Source: Epiperipatus broadwayi (taxonomy: Eukaryota > Onychophora > Udeonychophora > Euonychophora > Peripatidae). From it: DNA of 64,000 bases. The notes under the pieces are model-generated. The model searched no databases. It was not told the DNA's origin and worked only from the letters and a program-made list of their open reading frames with translations. Each line of letters opens with the position of its first letter. Position 1 is the first letter of the stretch. Made by a program: the position numbers and the translations under genes. Below are positions 1-12,104 of the stretch, in pieces. The DNA lies in assembly GCA_028023455.1 (NCBI GenBank), contig JAQFVV010000043.1, positions 3,819,058 to 3,883,057 of the forward strand, in the 5' to 3' direction.

Positions 1-202
1 GTAGTGAATTTAATTACAACAGTCAAAGTAACTAAATATCTTGTGATAATAATAATACTAAAAATAGTGAAAATATACCTGCATCATAACTAACACCATA
101 ACAACTATCAACAAACAGTAATTGAAAATTAAATTTTTCCTAATAAGGTTATTATATAAAAATAACAGATAAATGATATTTTGTTATTTTTAAATCTAAA
201 GG

Positions 203-262
<60 letters not shown>
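203..262. repeat. (TA)n microsatellite
   Basis: About 30 uninterrupted TA dinucleotides. The tract lies directly against the left end of a family A element, whose target duplication includes the last TA units. Open frames crossing it (Tyr-Ile repeats) are artefacts. Confidence 0.98.
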
Positions 263-264
<2 letters not shown>

Positions 265-271
265 CTCTTTA

Positions 272-617
272 AAACTGAGACAAAACTCTCCATACAGTAG
301 TGCCACCCAGTGCAAGCCAGAGTAATCAACGAATGCAAGAAAGTTTGGGCATAAAATCCATATCTCATGCTTACCCAACCAATATCCCCAGACTAGTCCC
401 TATCTAGTGGCTTTCATCAGTAAAGAGCTTTGGATTTGAGAGCACTGCACTTAGATCTTAGAATATAAAGCAACTTTCTAGCAGCCATCTTTTATCTATT
501 TATGTAACTATAAAACTAGCATTTGCATTGGATGGCATTACTGTATGGAGAGTTTTGACTCTGTTTTAACAGTTTGTGTAAGCATATGAAATGGCAATCA
601 TGTGATGTTTAGCAGTT
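272..617. mobile_element. Family A inverted-repeat element, copy A1
   Basis: The left arm begins with the family A terminal motif (cAAAACTCTCCATACAG) and the right part returns as its inverse, ending in the family tail ATCATGTGATGTTTAG. A 14-bp direct repeat, tatataactcttta, flanks it at 258-271 and 618-631 and marks a target-site duplication. The ribozyme is on the minus strand: CTGATGA (complement of 414-420) is kept, but the following stem II/GAAAC segment is altered, so this copy should be inactive. Boundaries come from the duplication and are probably exact. Confidence 0.85.
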
Positions 618-631
618 TATATAACTCTTTA

Positions 632-1474
632 TGTTGGTTTTTTTAATCCTTTTTAGGTAATATAGTTCATTATTATCATTGAAATGGTAATGACAAGCCA
701 GAAATACTAGAAGTAAACTCTAATACTAATAAAATTATCAATTGATAAGGATAATACTAAAAATGAAATATTAACTTTCATTTTTTTATTTTAATCAAAT
801 AAAGTAAGTTAGTTTTATTATACAATACTGGACTTAGTTTTCAAACTGCAAACAACTGGCTAGAAAAAAACGATATATTGGAGGAAATATTTTATTAACA
901 ACACTGGTTAACTCATTGTTTTGCTTAACACTAGAAATAATATTAAGTAATCAGATATAACACACTAAATTATATTAACTATAATTTTTCATGTTGAGAC
1001 TACATATGGAATGGATAAATAAAATAAGGAGGTTGGTCAGGGTGATATGAAGAAGTTAAGAATTAGAGAAATTACATTAAACTTGGAGAGATCTTCATCA
1101 TATAAAAGAGTGATACTTATTGCAAATGACAATGCTAACCAGAAAGACCTTGTGTTTACATTATTATCTTTTTGCTCTGTTTTAGGTTCAATGTTCTGAT
1201 TCTCATTAATTAGGCCAATTAATCAAAATTGCAATTTTGGATGTTTTTTTTATATTAATTTTAAACAAATAAAATATTTTCACTATAATATTATTTGATG
1301 AACTTAACAAGTACAAGCCATTTAAACTTGAAAAATACTAATATTTTTCATTTACGTAAGTCACTAGCAAATGACCATGTATCTGTTTTTTTTAGATAAC
1401 TATAATTACATCCATGGCAAATTAAATCTAAATCAATGCATCTAATAATATAATGTCTCTAGTAATTATAAATT
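632..1474. other. AT-rich spacer, no gene seen
   Basis: I see no conserved reading frame, tRNA-like box or known repeat here. It holds only A/T runs and short imperfect repeats. Confidence 0.6.
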
Positions 1475-1640
1475 TAGGTATTTGAGCTCAGACTTTCAAA
1501 CAACCTTCAACTATCCACACTATCTTATACTACTGATATACATGACCACACACATGTAGAAAAGATAAATAATCATCAATATACATATTTGACACTGAAC
1601 CAGCACTCATCCGTTGGTCCTGATTATCATCTCCCAAACA
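1475..1640 (-). mobile_element. Family D fragment, copy D1 (decayed hammerhead)
   Basis: It matches the family D copies at 12.9 and 46.9 kb: a GAGCTCAGACTTTC-like end, then the CACATGTaGAAAAGATAAATAAT block and the stem II strand CCAGCACTCAT. On the minus strand the ribozyme core reads CGGATGA and GAAA is lost, so it should be inactive. Confidence 0.7.
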
Positions 1641-1808
1641 TAAGTCATTACATATTTAGATATCTGCAAATTTTTGCAATCTAAAACAGAATTATGGAAT
1701 TTCATCTTTATTATTAATATAGCTATTTTAATGATGATAATGTTAATAAAGAAAAAATATTTATAATTATTATACAAAAATTTATAGTTCATTGGGTCAG
1801 GTCATTCT

Positions 1809-1906
1809 CCTCCCCCCCATATGTCATAGCATCGGCCGGGACGCGAACCCACAACCGTCTGCAACCAACTACTTGCTTGCAAGGCGGCTGCGATGACCTC
1901 TCGGAA
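1809..1906 (-). mobile_element. tRNA-derived SINE, minus strand
   Basis: On the minus strand there is an A-box-like region (GAGGTCATCGCAGCC), a TTGCAAGCAAG anticodon-like hairpin and a clear B box (GGGTTCGCGTCCC), then the family end GATGCTATGACATATG. The 8-bp repeat gtcattct at 1801-1808 and 1907-1914 looks like the target duplication. It lacks tRNA folding constraints and recurs at least seven times in the window, so it is a SINE and not a working tRNA gene. Confidence 0.85.
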
Positions 1907-1914
1907 GTCATTCT

Positions 1915-3105
1915 TAATTATTAAAATGCATTAATTTTAAAAAACAACTATTATTCATTTTCCAATGTTATTAAAACAATTTTTTTTCTATTAATGTTGA
2001 GAGATACACAGACATAATTTAAAAGTTATGAGTCTCAATAACTTGGTGCTGTCATTTTTTTTATTTATTAAGAAATAGAAAAATAAAACATAGATTAAAA
2101 TTACGTAGATTATATTGACTAGTCTTTGATTAGCAATAAAACGTTAGAGCATTGAACGAAAAGTTTGAGTAAAATGCCCATCATCATTTAACATATGTTG
2201 TGCCCAGGTTTCTGTAAACAGTTTCTATGGCGCTAGAAGATGTTTTCTGTTCTTGACCGTTTGCATTATTTTAATATAACTAAACCTAGAATCCAGATTG
2301 ATTGAATTTTATTTGACATTAGTGATGTAATTGTAAAGTGATTATTTGATAGTGGTTTAGAATATTAAAAACATTTCTGTTTGATAAAGTCTTACTACAA
2401 CTGGAATATCTGTATCCAGTTCTATAACTGAATTAGCTATTTTATATGTAACAAACGGAAAAATGCTATGTAAATAAATAACATGCTTTTTATGCATACA
2501 TATATACATGCATAGATAGGTAATGGAATATGTATGCCAATTCATGATGCAAAGAATCATATGTATTTTCAAGTTTATTTTTTAAATGTTTCAGCAGATT
2601 GTAAAATTATTCTTTTCTTTCTCATTTTAGAAGCTAATATCTTTGCTCTTTACAGTACCACATTACAAGCTACTTAAGATCACATATTAGGTTTTGTTAA
2701 AAAAAAATTATGTTTGTCCCTTAAAATGAGTTATTATACATACATATATCAGAGTCATATGTTCCATGTGTGGTAAATTTAGAGGATCCAATTATTTAAT
2801 CATTTTTGTCATTTTCAACCATTATTGATTTACTGTAGAAAGAAAGTCACTCAAAATTTAATCCAGTTTTTCCAATACCCAGTCTCTATTTTCCACAGCA
2901 CTCCAGTGAACTTTTTTAGTTCATCCAATCATCTCATGTGTGATTTCTTCCAAAATCTTTTGAAATTTCTTGGAATCCAACTTAAAATATATCAACTCTT
3001 CTAGCAATATGTCCAATCCAGCTTATTTTTAGGCTTAATTATATCAGAAATACCTGTTATATATAAATTTTAAATTATACTAATAGTAGACAATATATAT
3101 ATATA
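1915..3105. other. AT-rich spacer, no gene seen
   Basis: Open frames are at most about 70 codons, with no domain I recognise. No internal repeat clearly matches elsewhere in the window. Confidence 0.6.
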
Positions 3106-3111
3106 AAACAA

Positions 3112-3756
3112 AAAACCACAAGTTAAAAACTTACTAACGCTTGTATTTATGACAATAGATGGCGTTCTACCAAAAACACCATCAAGCATAGTTTTTTGTT
3201 TACATAAACATCAGAGCAAGCATTCATGATCTGAAAGTGGAAATTAAAGTTAGAGATAGTGAATGCTTGCTCTGACATTTATGTAAACAAAAAACTACGC
3301 TTGACGGTGTTTTTGGTAGAACGCTATCTATTGTCATAAATACAAGCGTTAGCAAGTTTTTAACTTGTGTTTTTTTGTTTTTCATAAATGTACCTTTGAG
3401 GTCTTTCTTGCAATGATATATATTGCAGAGGCTTCTACTATGTAGTGATGCTGAACTGAGATCAGACCCATGTAGCTATCTGGCTTGCTATGCTGAGTTT
3501 GAAGACATTACATGTCTAAAAGATTCACACTTACAAGCTGAATAGAAAATGTTTCATAAACACTCTGAGTTTGTGTTTAGATCTATTTTCTTATTCCTGT
3601 CCTTCACTGACAATAGCAAATAGCTTGAAATCATGATCTGAAGGTGGAAATTAAAGTTAGAGATAGTGAATGCTTACTCTGATGTTTATGTAAACAAAAA
3701 ACTACGCTTGACAGTGTTTTTGGTAGAACACCATCTATAGTCATATATATTAAACA
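3112..3756. mobile_element. Family B inverted/partial copy (hammerhead repeat)
   Basis: A head-to-head structure. The left arm (about 3112-3220) carries the family B end ACTAACGCTTGTATTTATG plus GATGGCGTTCTACC. It meets an inverted arm, and a nearly full plus-strand unit continues to 3756. Ribozyme parts are visible on the plus strand at 3590-3650: stem II AGC/GCT, GAAA, the palindrome TCATGA, and the downstream stem I strand. The core is CTGACAA (3606-3612) instead of CTGANGA, so cleavage should be lost. Confidence 0.85.
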
Positions 3757-3984
3757 GAAGTACTTTTGATTACATCGTAATCATTATAACTGAAGTAATA
3801 TAGACTTAACTCATATTTCTCCAGTTAATAATGAGTTAGGTCTACATTATTACAGTTGATAATGGATACAATACAATTGAAAGAAGTTCTGTTTAATGTA
3901 TACATAGCAGTTAATTACCATTATATTTATTATTTTTATTGTTATTACAATAGTTTTTAATTAACAGATATGTTATTTGTAACT

Positions 3985-4150
3985 ATTCAATAACATAGTA
4001 GTCTGTGTGCACATATACATATATAAAGTTGAAAGTAAAAGTAAAAATAGATACAGACAAATTTTTTGTAGATATATTCTATATTACATTGGAATAACAG
4101 AAAGGTTAAATAATGTTGAATTTAAACTTTTTTATTATAAATTAAACATT
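3985..4150 (+). repeat. Dispersed repeat K, copy 1
   Basis: It shares about 160 bp with 8975-9130 in the same orientation, including CATATATAAAGTTGAAAG and ACAAATTTTTTGTAGATAT. Nothing in it looks coding, and the family is unknown to me. Confidence 0.75.
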
Positions 4151-4244
4151 TATTAAAAGTTCTAATTAATATTTTATTAATTCTGATTTTGAAATCAAAA
4201 CAAGCATGTTTTTATGTTATAATAGATATCCTGGTAATTATAAA

Positions 4245-4378
4245 ATTGCACTATCTATTTTAGAAATCTTTTTTTTTTATATAAAGCTTGTATACCATAT
4301 TTTGATAAAATTCCATTATCTATTTTAGAAATCTTTTTTTAAATTAATGCTTCAGTAATATATTTTGATAAAAATTCT
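4245..4378 (+). repeat. Two-unit tandem duplication, about 70 bp
   Basis: The segment with TATCTATTTTAGAAATC and TATTTTGATAAAA occurs twice in succession with small differences. It is a local duplication with no coding content. Confidence 0.7.
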
Positions 4379-4379
4379 A

Positions 4380-4943
4380 CTAAGTGATTTTTCAAAGGAT
4401 TAAAATGAATTGAAAAGTCATTAACTTTTTTCAATCAAGATAGGAAAAAAATATTTTTGTATTTTTTTTTTTCATCACTTACTATTATATAAAAGGGAGT
4501 AATTCTTAAGTAGTTCTGGGTAGTTCTAGAAAGTTCCAAGAATTGTACAGATTATGACAGAAACTATCATGAAAATATAACTGAAGGCAAAGAGGGAAAG
4601 TCCACAATTGTTACTAGTTCACCATGGCAGAGTTTGAATTTACATGGAAGCAAAAAGTCAACTTCCAGTGTTTCATAGCCCAAATTTGGACAAAACAGCT
4701 AACTTGCATGAAATCTATCCAATCCTAGACTAAGTGGAGATGATTGAATGGCAACAGTTACCTGAATAGAATTCTAGACTAAATGGAGATGATTAAATGA
4801 AAGCAGTTACCTGAATTATACCTTTCCTGATGATGATTGTAAACCAGTCTGTTGTTAAGAAGGAACCAGCTTACCCAAGAAAATCCATCAGCTTTCTGAA
4901 GAATTAGTTTATATGTATTCTGATTTATCTATATGTAAAAAAG
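4380..4943. other. Unassigned region with TATA-like and HSE-like motifs
   Basis: It contains TATATAAAAGGG near 4487 and, just downstream, TTCTAGAAAGTTCCAAGAA (4522-4540), which has the alternating nTTCn/nGAAn pattern of a heat-shock element. No open frame follows, and the HSE-like block lies downstream of the TATA-like motif, so a working promoter is doubtful. Confidence 0.25.
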
Positions 4944-4960
4944 GTCATATATATATATAT

Positions 4961-6476
4961 GTCCACAGATGGCGTTCTACCAAAAACACCGATCAAGTGT
5001 ATGTTTTGTTTACATAAATGTCAGAGTAGCATTCACTATCTCTAACTATAATTCCACTTTCAGATCATGATTTCAAGCTATTTGCTATCATCAGTGAAAG
5101 ACAGGAATAAAGAAACTAGATCTAAATACAAACTCTGAGCGTTTATGAAACAATTTCTATTCAGCTTGCAAGCGTAAATTTTTTAGACACGTAATGTCTT
5201 CAAACTCAGCATAGCAAACCAGATAGCTATATGGGTCTGATCTCAGTTCAGCATCACCACATAGTAGAAGCCTCTGCAATCTATATCATTGCAAGAAAGA
5301 CCTCAAAGGTACATTTATGATAAACAAAAATGCAAGTTAAAAAACTTGCTAACGCTTGTATTTATGTCCACAGATGGCGTTCTACCAAAAACACCGATCA
5401 AGCGTATGTTTTGTTTACATAAACGTCAGAGTAGCATTCACTATCTCTAACTATAATTCCACTTTCAGATCATGATTTCAAGCTATTTTCTATCATCAGT
5501 GAAAGACAGGAATAAAGAAACTAGATCTAAATACAAACTCTAAGCGTTTATGAAACAATTTCTATTCAGCTTGCAAGTGTGAATTTTTTAGACACGTAAT
5601 GTCTTCAAACTCAGCATAGCAAACCAGATAGCTATATGGGTCTGATCTCAGTTCAGCATCACCACATAGTAGAAGCCTCTGCAATCTATATCATTGCAAG
5701 AAAGACCTCAAAGGTACATTTATGATAAACAAAAATGCAAGTTAAAAAACTTGCTAACGCTTGTATTTATGTCCACAGATGGCGTTCTACCAAAAACACC
5801 GATCAAGCGTATGTTTTGTTTACATAAATGTCAGAGTAGCATTCACTATCTCTAACTATAATTCCACTTTCAGATCATGATTTCAAGCTATTTTCTATCA
5901 TCAGTGAAAGACAGGAATAAAGAAACTAGATCTAAATACAAACTCTAAGCGTTTATGAAACAATTTCTATTCAGCTTGCAAGTGTGAATTTTTTAGACAC
6001 GTAATGTCTTCAAACTCAGCATAGCAAACCAGATAGCTATATGGGTCTGATCTCAGTTCAGCATCACCACATAGTAGAAGCCTCTGCAATCTATATCATT
6101 GCAAGAAAGACCTCAAAGGTACATTTATGATAAACAAAAATGCAAGTTAAAAAACTTGCTAACGCTTGTATTTATGTCCACAGATGGCGTTCTACCAAAA
6201 ACACTGATCAAGCGTATGTTTTGTTTACATAAACATCAGAGTAGCATTCACTATCTCTAACTATAATTCCACTTTCAGATCATAATTTCAAGCTATTTGA
6301 TGATAGCAAATAGCTTGAAATCATGATCTGAAAGTGGAATTATAGTTAGAGATAGTGAATGCTACTCTGATGTTTATGTAAACAAAACATACGCTTGATC
6401 GGTGTTTTTGGTAGAACGCCATCTGTGGACATAAATACAAGCTTTAGCAAGTTTTTTAACTTGCATTTTTGTTTAT
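4961..6476 (-). mobile_element. Family B tandem array, 405-bp hammerhead units
   Basis: Three complete head-to-tail units start at 4961, 5366 and 5771, exactly 405 bp apart. A partial unit from 6176 then meets an inverted partial unit (about 6299-6476). The array is flanked by TCATATATATATATATG-like sequence on both sides, probably the target site. Each full unit carries a minus-strand hammerhead. Unit 1 is complete; units 2 and 3 share a change in stem II that leaves about 2 bp. Tandem ribozyme monomers of this size are the arrangement of metazoan retrozymes and of schistosome satellite-type elements. That parallel is known for those families; membership here is inferred. Confidence 0.92.
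5051..5110 (-). ncRNA. Type I hammerhead ribozyme, family B
   Basis: Read on the minus strand: stem I strand ATTCC..CTTTCA, core CTGATGA (complement of 5088-5094), stem II AGC-loop-GCT, GAAA, stem III palindrome TCATGA, cleavage triplet ATC, then TGAAAG.GGAAT. The two stem I halves pair perfectly (6 bp, a small internal loop, then 5 bp). Predicted cleavage lies between 5063 and 5062. Stem III is only two pairs with a two-base loop, like PLE and newt hammerheads that are thought to act as dimers. Activity is untested. Confidence 0.85.
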
Positions 6477-6494
6477 CATATATATATATATGAA

Positions 6495-7675
6495 GCACAG
6501 CTGGTGAGTAGTGATATATATATATAGAGAGAGAGATGATATTTTAAGTCATTTATTGAAAAAAATGGCATTTAGAATCTATAATTTAAAAGTACAAGTA
6601 AATAATTTTTGCTTGTATTAAAAATCAAAAAGTAAAGAATTGATTCATCTCCAAAAGTATTTCTAAATAAAAGAAAACAAAGAAATTTGCTGGAGTATTT
6701 TTTTAAAGATGTTTATAATTAATGAACAGTAACCTGCCAAAGATTGATAGTACTTTTTTTTTAAAAAAAAGAAGAAAAAGAAAAACTTGTACTATTAAAA
6801 TAACAATGGATCTTATGAAATTAATTGTGAAAAATATATTTTTAATAATTTTATTATTTTGACAAATTAAAATATATGATATAAACAACAGTGTGCACAT
6901 ACATTTCCATGCCACACATATATATGCTAATTAGTAATAAATTATGTATTATAAAAATGAATTTCATTTCTAGGTTTATGAATTCAAATATATTAAAAAC
7001 TATTATACCACATGTCTGTGCATTGATATATAGATGTTTTATGTAAACCCATTATGAGGCATTTACAAATCAAAATTAATGAATTTTTTATTATTTTATG
7101 ACAATTCACATATGTTCATAAATTATACCAAATGTCTGTGTGCAAATATTAATGTGCATCAGGGACACACATACATGTAAAAATTAATAATTTTTTCTTA
7201 TATGACAATTTAAATGTTTATTTTATCTTATACTACATGTCTGTGCACTGATATATAGGTGTTTTATATAAGCCTATTGGAACATATATGTAAATCACAA
7301 TGTGATAACTTATTTTTTGTATATTAATCAAAATCAGAAGACTTAATTTATATATGTATAGCCATATTCTGTAGACCTTAACATCATTATTTATTGTTAT
7401 TAATAGACTGATATTTTATTGTTTAAATTATTCCAGTAAATTCAATCCTAAATAGTTTTTTTTAGAAATATTATATGTTGCATCATCTCTTGTTCACAGA
7501 AACAGTTATAGAGCTTATGTTCTCAGAGCTAGATTCATGCATAATGATCTGTTATATAAAAGGTGATTATATTAGTGTTTATGGACATCCAGTTATGATA
7601 ATGATCCTGGGTTGGCATAAAGGGATATTCTTTAAAGTCCATGCACTATATTTTATTTAGTTTAGTATTTATTTA
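6495..7675. other. AT-rich region with a ~120-bp degenerate tandem repeat
   Basis: Three degenerate units lie between about 7000 and 7290, each with ACATGTCTGTG and an ATATATAGrTGTTTTAT-like block. The small open frames (up to 70 codons) show no recognisable motif. Confidence 0.55.
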
Positions 7676-7679
7676 GAAA

Positions 7680-8015
7680 ATAAGTTTATAATTGACCAAT
7701 ACATTAATGATTCTAAGTGGCTGGAGCATTGATGATGATCAACATATTTTAATATCCCAGCACATTTTATTGTAATATATTATGATGGATTAGCACTTAC
7801 GTTTGTGCATCCAAATTAATGTTTAAATAGTCTACCCAAGCTGGCAAGGGCTAAATAATTAGCTTAAGCTTTAGTAGACACATTTCAAATCCAGTCATAA
7901 GATTGACTGTAGATTTTACAGTTGACTTATTTTATTGTTGATCATTCATGATGATGGATGATTATTACTTTTGTATAATTCTGGTGAACTTATAGTTAAT
8001 TATGTTTATACTTAA
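7680..8015 (+). repeat. Dispersed repeat L, copy 1 (uninterrupted)
   Basis: It matches the reverse complement of 25730-26270, including TAGTCTACCC.AGCT and ATTAGCACTT. This copy lacks the family A insertion present in the other copy and so serves as a related unfilled site. Its nature is unknown; no coding frame is kept between the copies. Confidence 0.8.
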
Positions 8016-8974
8016 TAGTTAGCTGTGCTGACCTCATGCTCATTACTTTTATATTACTTTTATATTTAATTAATATTAAATTTGATATTTAATATTATAT
8101 TATATATTTTGTTTACTTGGGAATGATGATGATGGTATTCTATCACTTCAGGCTCACCCCTATATTCTCTATGCCATATCAGATGGATACCCAACTGTGG
8201 GCCAATGATGATCACATACTCATAGCCATCATTATAAAATTGCCACTCAACTTGATATAACATATGAGAAAGAAACAAATATATGCATTTTATGCAGAAT
8301 TAATTTTGAAAATTACTGTAAAATATGTGACAAGAATATTGATGGTTGTAAATTATAAAATAGTAGTTTTCATGTATACTTAAAAGGTTCATGTTTAGAG
8401 TTAAACAGGAAATCTATGATTTTGGAGAGGGATTTGGTGTTTGATTGTTGGAGTGTTTAGCAGTACTTTCAGTTTTGATGATGGACAGAGGGTTTTGTTA
8501 TTGGCTTAGGAATGCAATGTTTTTATGCAACTCCATGGTGTGTTCTATTGCAGGCATTGCTCCAGCCCATTTTCTGATTTCCTATTGTTTGTCATTGTGC
8601 AGTTAACATAGTTCTATAATGTTCCTAGCCTCCTAGTCTCCAAGAAAAAGACCAAGACAGATTCTATATTTTCCAGCCCCTAAGACTCAAAGGAGCAGGG
8701 TTTTGCAAACATTTTTGCATTTCATTTTAGAGTGCAGTAGTGTCTAAATTGAGATGGCCCTCTTGGTGTTCATGGTGCATTGTGTTAGTCCAATGGCTGA
8801 ATTCTTTATCTATTTCAGAATTTCAGGTCACCATTCTGTTGACTGATACCTGTCAAATCTCTAGAAAAAATGATGAGTACATAGTTTGAGGTATGAACTT
8901 ATGTAAAATATTGGTCAGTAGGTGTTTATCCTAAAGGTGGATAATGAAAACATTATGGGTTTCATGGCATACAA
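8016..8974. other. No gene seen
   Basis: Unique-looking AT-rich sequence. Base composition is slightly more balanced at 8420-8840, but no frame there is long or resembles a known domain. Confidence 0.55.
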
Positions 8975-9130
8975 CAACATAGTAGTGTCGCACACACACA
9001 CATACATATATAAAGTTGAAAGGAAAAGTAGAAATAGTCACGGACAAATTTTTTGTAGATATTCCAGTTTAATATAAAATATAACAGTAATGGTTAAATA
9101 ATTTTGAATTAATCTTTTTTATTACAAATT
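8975..9130 (+). repeat. Dispersed repeat K, copy 2
   Basis: Second copy of the repeat at 3985-4150. It starts with a CA-rich stretch and keeps the ACAAATTTTTTGTAGATAT core. Confidence 0.75.
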
Positions 9131-9496
9131 AAACATTTTAAGTAATTGATGTTATAAAAATGGATGTATAAAGTAGAGATGTTTGTACATTTAAAAATAT
9201 CAATACAGATCATAATTTTTTTTTTAAAAGTAATTTTTATCTAAATTAATGGAATGAAATTAAAACAAACATTTAAAGATTTTCAACCAAGACAAGAAAA
9301 AGAAAACCCAGAAGATAAAGTTTATAAAAAATACAATTAAGATTTTTTAAATTTTTTATTAATCACAAACTAGTAATCAAACCAATTTTAAAGCTAATGA
9401 AAAACAAAAAATTTAGAAAAAAAAATTCACGATGCTGGTTTGCTTAGTATTAAAATTATATGTTATATTTCAAGATTCAAATATTCATGAATAACG
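9131..9496. other. AT-rich spacer, no gene seen
   Basis: Only homopolymer runs and short AT repeats are visible. Confidence 0.55.
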
Positions 9497-9598
9497 TGTA
9501 TTGGTGGTCAAGAGGTCAGCAACAGCTGCTTTACAAGCAGTTGTCCCAGGATAGCAGGTTCGCTTTCCGGCTGATGCTATGACACATGAGAAAATATA
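9497..9598 (+). mobile_element. tRNA-derived SINE, plus strand
   Basis: GAGGTCAGCA (A-box region), a CTTTACAAGCAG hairpin strand, a B box GGTTCGCTTTCC and the end GATGCTATGACACATGAG followed by A's. It belongs to the ACACATGAG-ended subfamily that recurs at 23.2 kb. Confidence 0.82.
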
Positions 9599-9599
9599 T

Positions 9600-10015
9600 A
9601 TATATATAGTTATGCATGAAAAACTTTATACATAATCAATACTGACATCAACTAAAAATTTTTTAATATAATATTACAAAGAAAGTATTAAAAATATAAC
9701 ATTTTGAATATTGTAAAATGCATTGAAACTATAATAATACGTAATTACGATGCAAAAACCGATTGTAGTCTTTCTATAGCTAAAAACTGCTTCAGAATAC
9801 ATTCTTATCAAGGTTGCCCCTGCAGTTTAAATTTGGTTCTATCAGATAATACTCAATCCTTTATTATATTATTACTTTATTAATATTTTTTTAATGAAAA
9901 AAATTATTAGGCAAAAATATTTTTTTACAAACTTGGAAAAAATGATTTGAAATTAATATATATATATATGTATGTATATATATATATCAAAGAACAGACA
10001 ATACAAAGCAGTATA
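9600..10015. other. AT-rich spacer with (TA)n tracts
   Basis: TA tracts lie near 9598 and 9957-9985. No gene is seen. Confidence 0.55.
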
Positions 10016-10199
10016 AATTACAAAAGGTACATCTTGGAAATACATAGCAATGGCATACAAAAGTAAAAACAAGCAAGAAAAGAGAAAGAACAATCTACAT
10101 ATAACGGTGTCAGAAGAGAGACAAGGCTCCATAAAGCATCAACGACATCTGGAGGGGGAACCACTCTGTTTCTGTTTTTAATTTTTGAAATTTTATTGT

Positions 10200-10960
10200 A
10201 AAACAATGATAATAATTTCCAATATGTAGCATTGAAGCAAAAATGGCATCTTAGGACCCAAAGGGTAAATATAAGAAGAGTACCTAACTGAAAGGAAAAG
10301 ACCCTGTTTCATGCTATCAATGAGAGTACAAAATAGAGGAAATGTGCAATTTAGTAATTGACTCAATGATATTTCTATAGGAAGAAGAGCAGGATACTGG
10401 AACAGAAAGGCATATCTTGTTTCTTCAAATTTATGACAAAGAGAACAAAGGGGTCAATGTTAGCATGGATAGAGTTTCTAGATTGATTTTGATAGCAAAA
10501 TCAATGTATTTTGGTTCTAGATACCAGAATTAAAAATTTTTGATATCTGTTTATTGGTGATAGTAAGCCTCCAAAAAGAGCATTTTACTAGAGAATGTAT
10601 GATGATTAATATCAATATGAGGAGCAATGGATTTGATTAAGGATTCAAAAAAAACATTTTATTGGGTGGAAGTGTATCAGTAAGGGTGACTATAACAAAT
10701 TTCATAGCATAAGGGTAAGCAGAGACAAATTTAGAAACAGTATCAAATCATTTCTGAAAATAAAGTATAGGGATTGTGTGAGAGGAGAGGCTATTGTCTT
10801 TGGCATGCTTCTGTTAAGTTTTAAAACCAATTGCAATGATTCTTTTATTCCAAATAAGTTTGGAGCAAAGTGAATCATTTTATAGAGAATAAAATATATA
10901 AGTAAATGAAGAGAATTTATTTAATAAAAATCCTAAACCATGTATGGTATTATCACATTA
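10200..10960 (-). pseudogene. Degraded LINE ORF2 C-terminal fragment
   Basis: On the minus strand, conceptual translation around 10460-10380 gives PLCSLCHKFEETRYAFLFQYP-like sequence. It resembles the Cys-rich tail (CxxC, Glu-Glu-Thr, then a degraded HxxxxC) found after the RT in L1/Tx1-like LINEs. Frames on both sides are broken by stops, so the ORF is dead. The RT catalytic block is absent, so the clade cannot be set. Recognition rests on one short motif. Bases 10018-10200 continue the same strand without a recognisable domain. Confidence 0.4.
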
Positions 10961-12104
10961 GGTTGCAATTTCTGTAACCTAGGACTTGAATCAAAGTAAG
11001 AGTTTTATCAGATAGACAAGATCTGATTTATATATCTGATAATAACAGAAACAACCCTAGTCATTAAAGAAGTATTTACATAGTATTAAATAGAAGGGTA
11101 ATAAAAGAGAAAAACACAAAACTCCTCCTAACATGTAGCAGATCTGCTAAATATTATATTCTTCAGAATGTCTATGTGGAAAATGAACCTTACTGAAGAA
11201 ACATGATGGCAAGCAAAGGATTTTTATGATGATAAGATTTTTAGTCATTCATAAAGTTCGAAAGATGGTTTAGTTATTGAATTAATTTTAATGTTAATAA
11301 TATTACATTTTATCAAATATCAATTTTAAGTCATACATTATTTAAGATTTTCTGTCAAGATACAAAACCCATTTACTATATGAACTTTTTAAAATAAATA
11401 TTTGACATTACTCTATACTGATTTAAAAATACTTAAAAGTTTTTATTAAAGTTCAGTTATTGAAGAATATGAGCAGGAAATTGTAAGATGAAAATAAATT
11501 TGAAATATTATATTTTGAGCCTTTTTTGTGAAATTATATAAACTACAGTATTGTAAACAATTTTTACTCAAAATAAAAATTAGATAATAAAGAGAACACA
11601 AACCTAAATTAAAAACATTATAAAGACATGAAGTTAAATCATATGATTTTCTATTTGATACTTTGAATCACAAAGTGAAAGTTAATTTTATAAAAAATGA
11701 ATCATAATTTAGTTTTCAGACTTAATAAAGCTCATCTTGGAAATGAATTAGAGTAATAAAAATTAAAAATTGAGACAGTTTAAATATTTAAGAAAATGTT
11801 ATTAAAGCATTAAAAAAATTAAAGAATGAAGAAAATATTATTGAAAATTTTATAGCGATGAAGAAATGGAAATCTGATTTTTGACCATCCAAGGCGAAAC
11901 TAGAAAAAGTTATCTCACTTAGTGTTATAGTGTTATTTGAGTATAATCTATAAAGTGATGCTATTAGATAATTATAAATAATTGTCTTCTTTTATATATG
12001 TTAATCAAATGTCATGTGAATCAACTATACTATCCTATACATGAGGGGTCAGAGTGACTTGAGGTCAACATGGGCATGACAACAATATTGGCATCAGCAT
12101 GGGA
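10961..12104. other. AT-rich spacer, no gene seen
   Basis: No frame, repeat or RNA signal that I can support. Confidence 0.55.

Noticed and set aside
129-378. Minus-strand frames of 60-79 codons with Tyr-Ile repeats
   Set aside because: They translate the (TA)n microsatellite.
4961-6476. CRISPR-like array
   Set aside because: The repeats are contiguous 405-bp units without unique spacers, in a eukaryotic transposon context.
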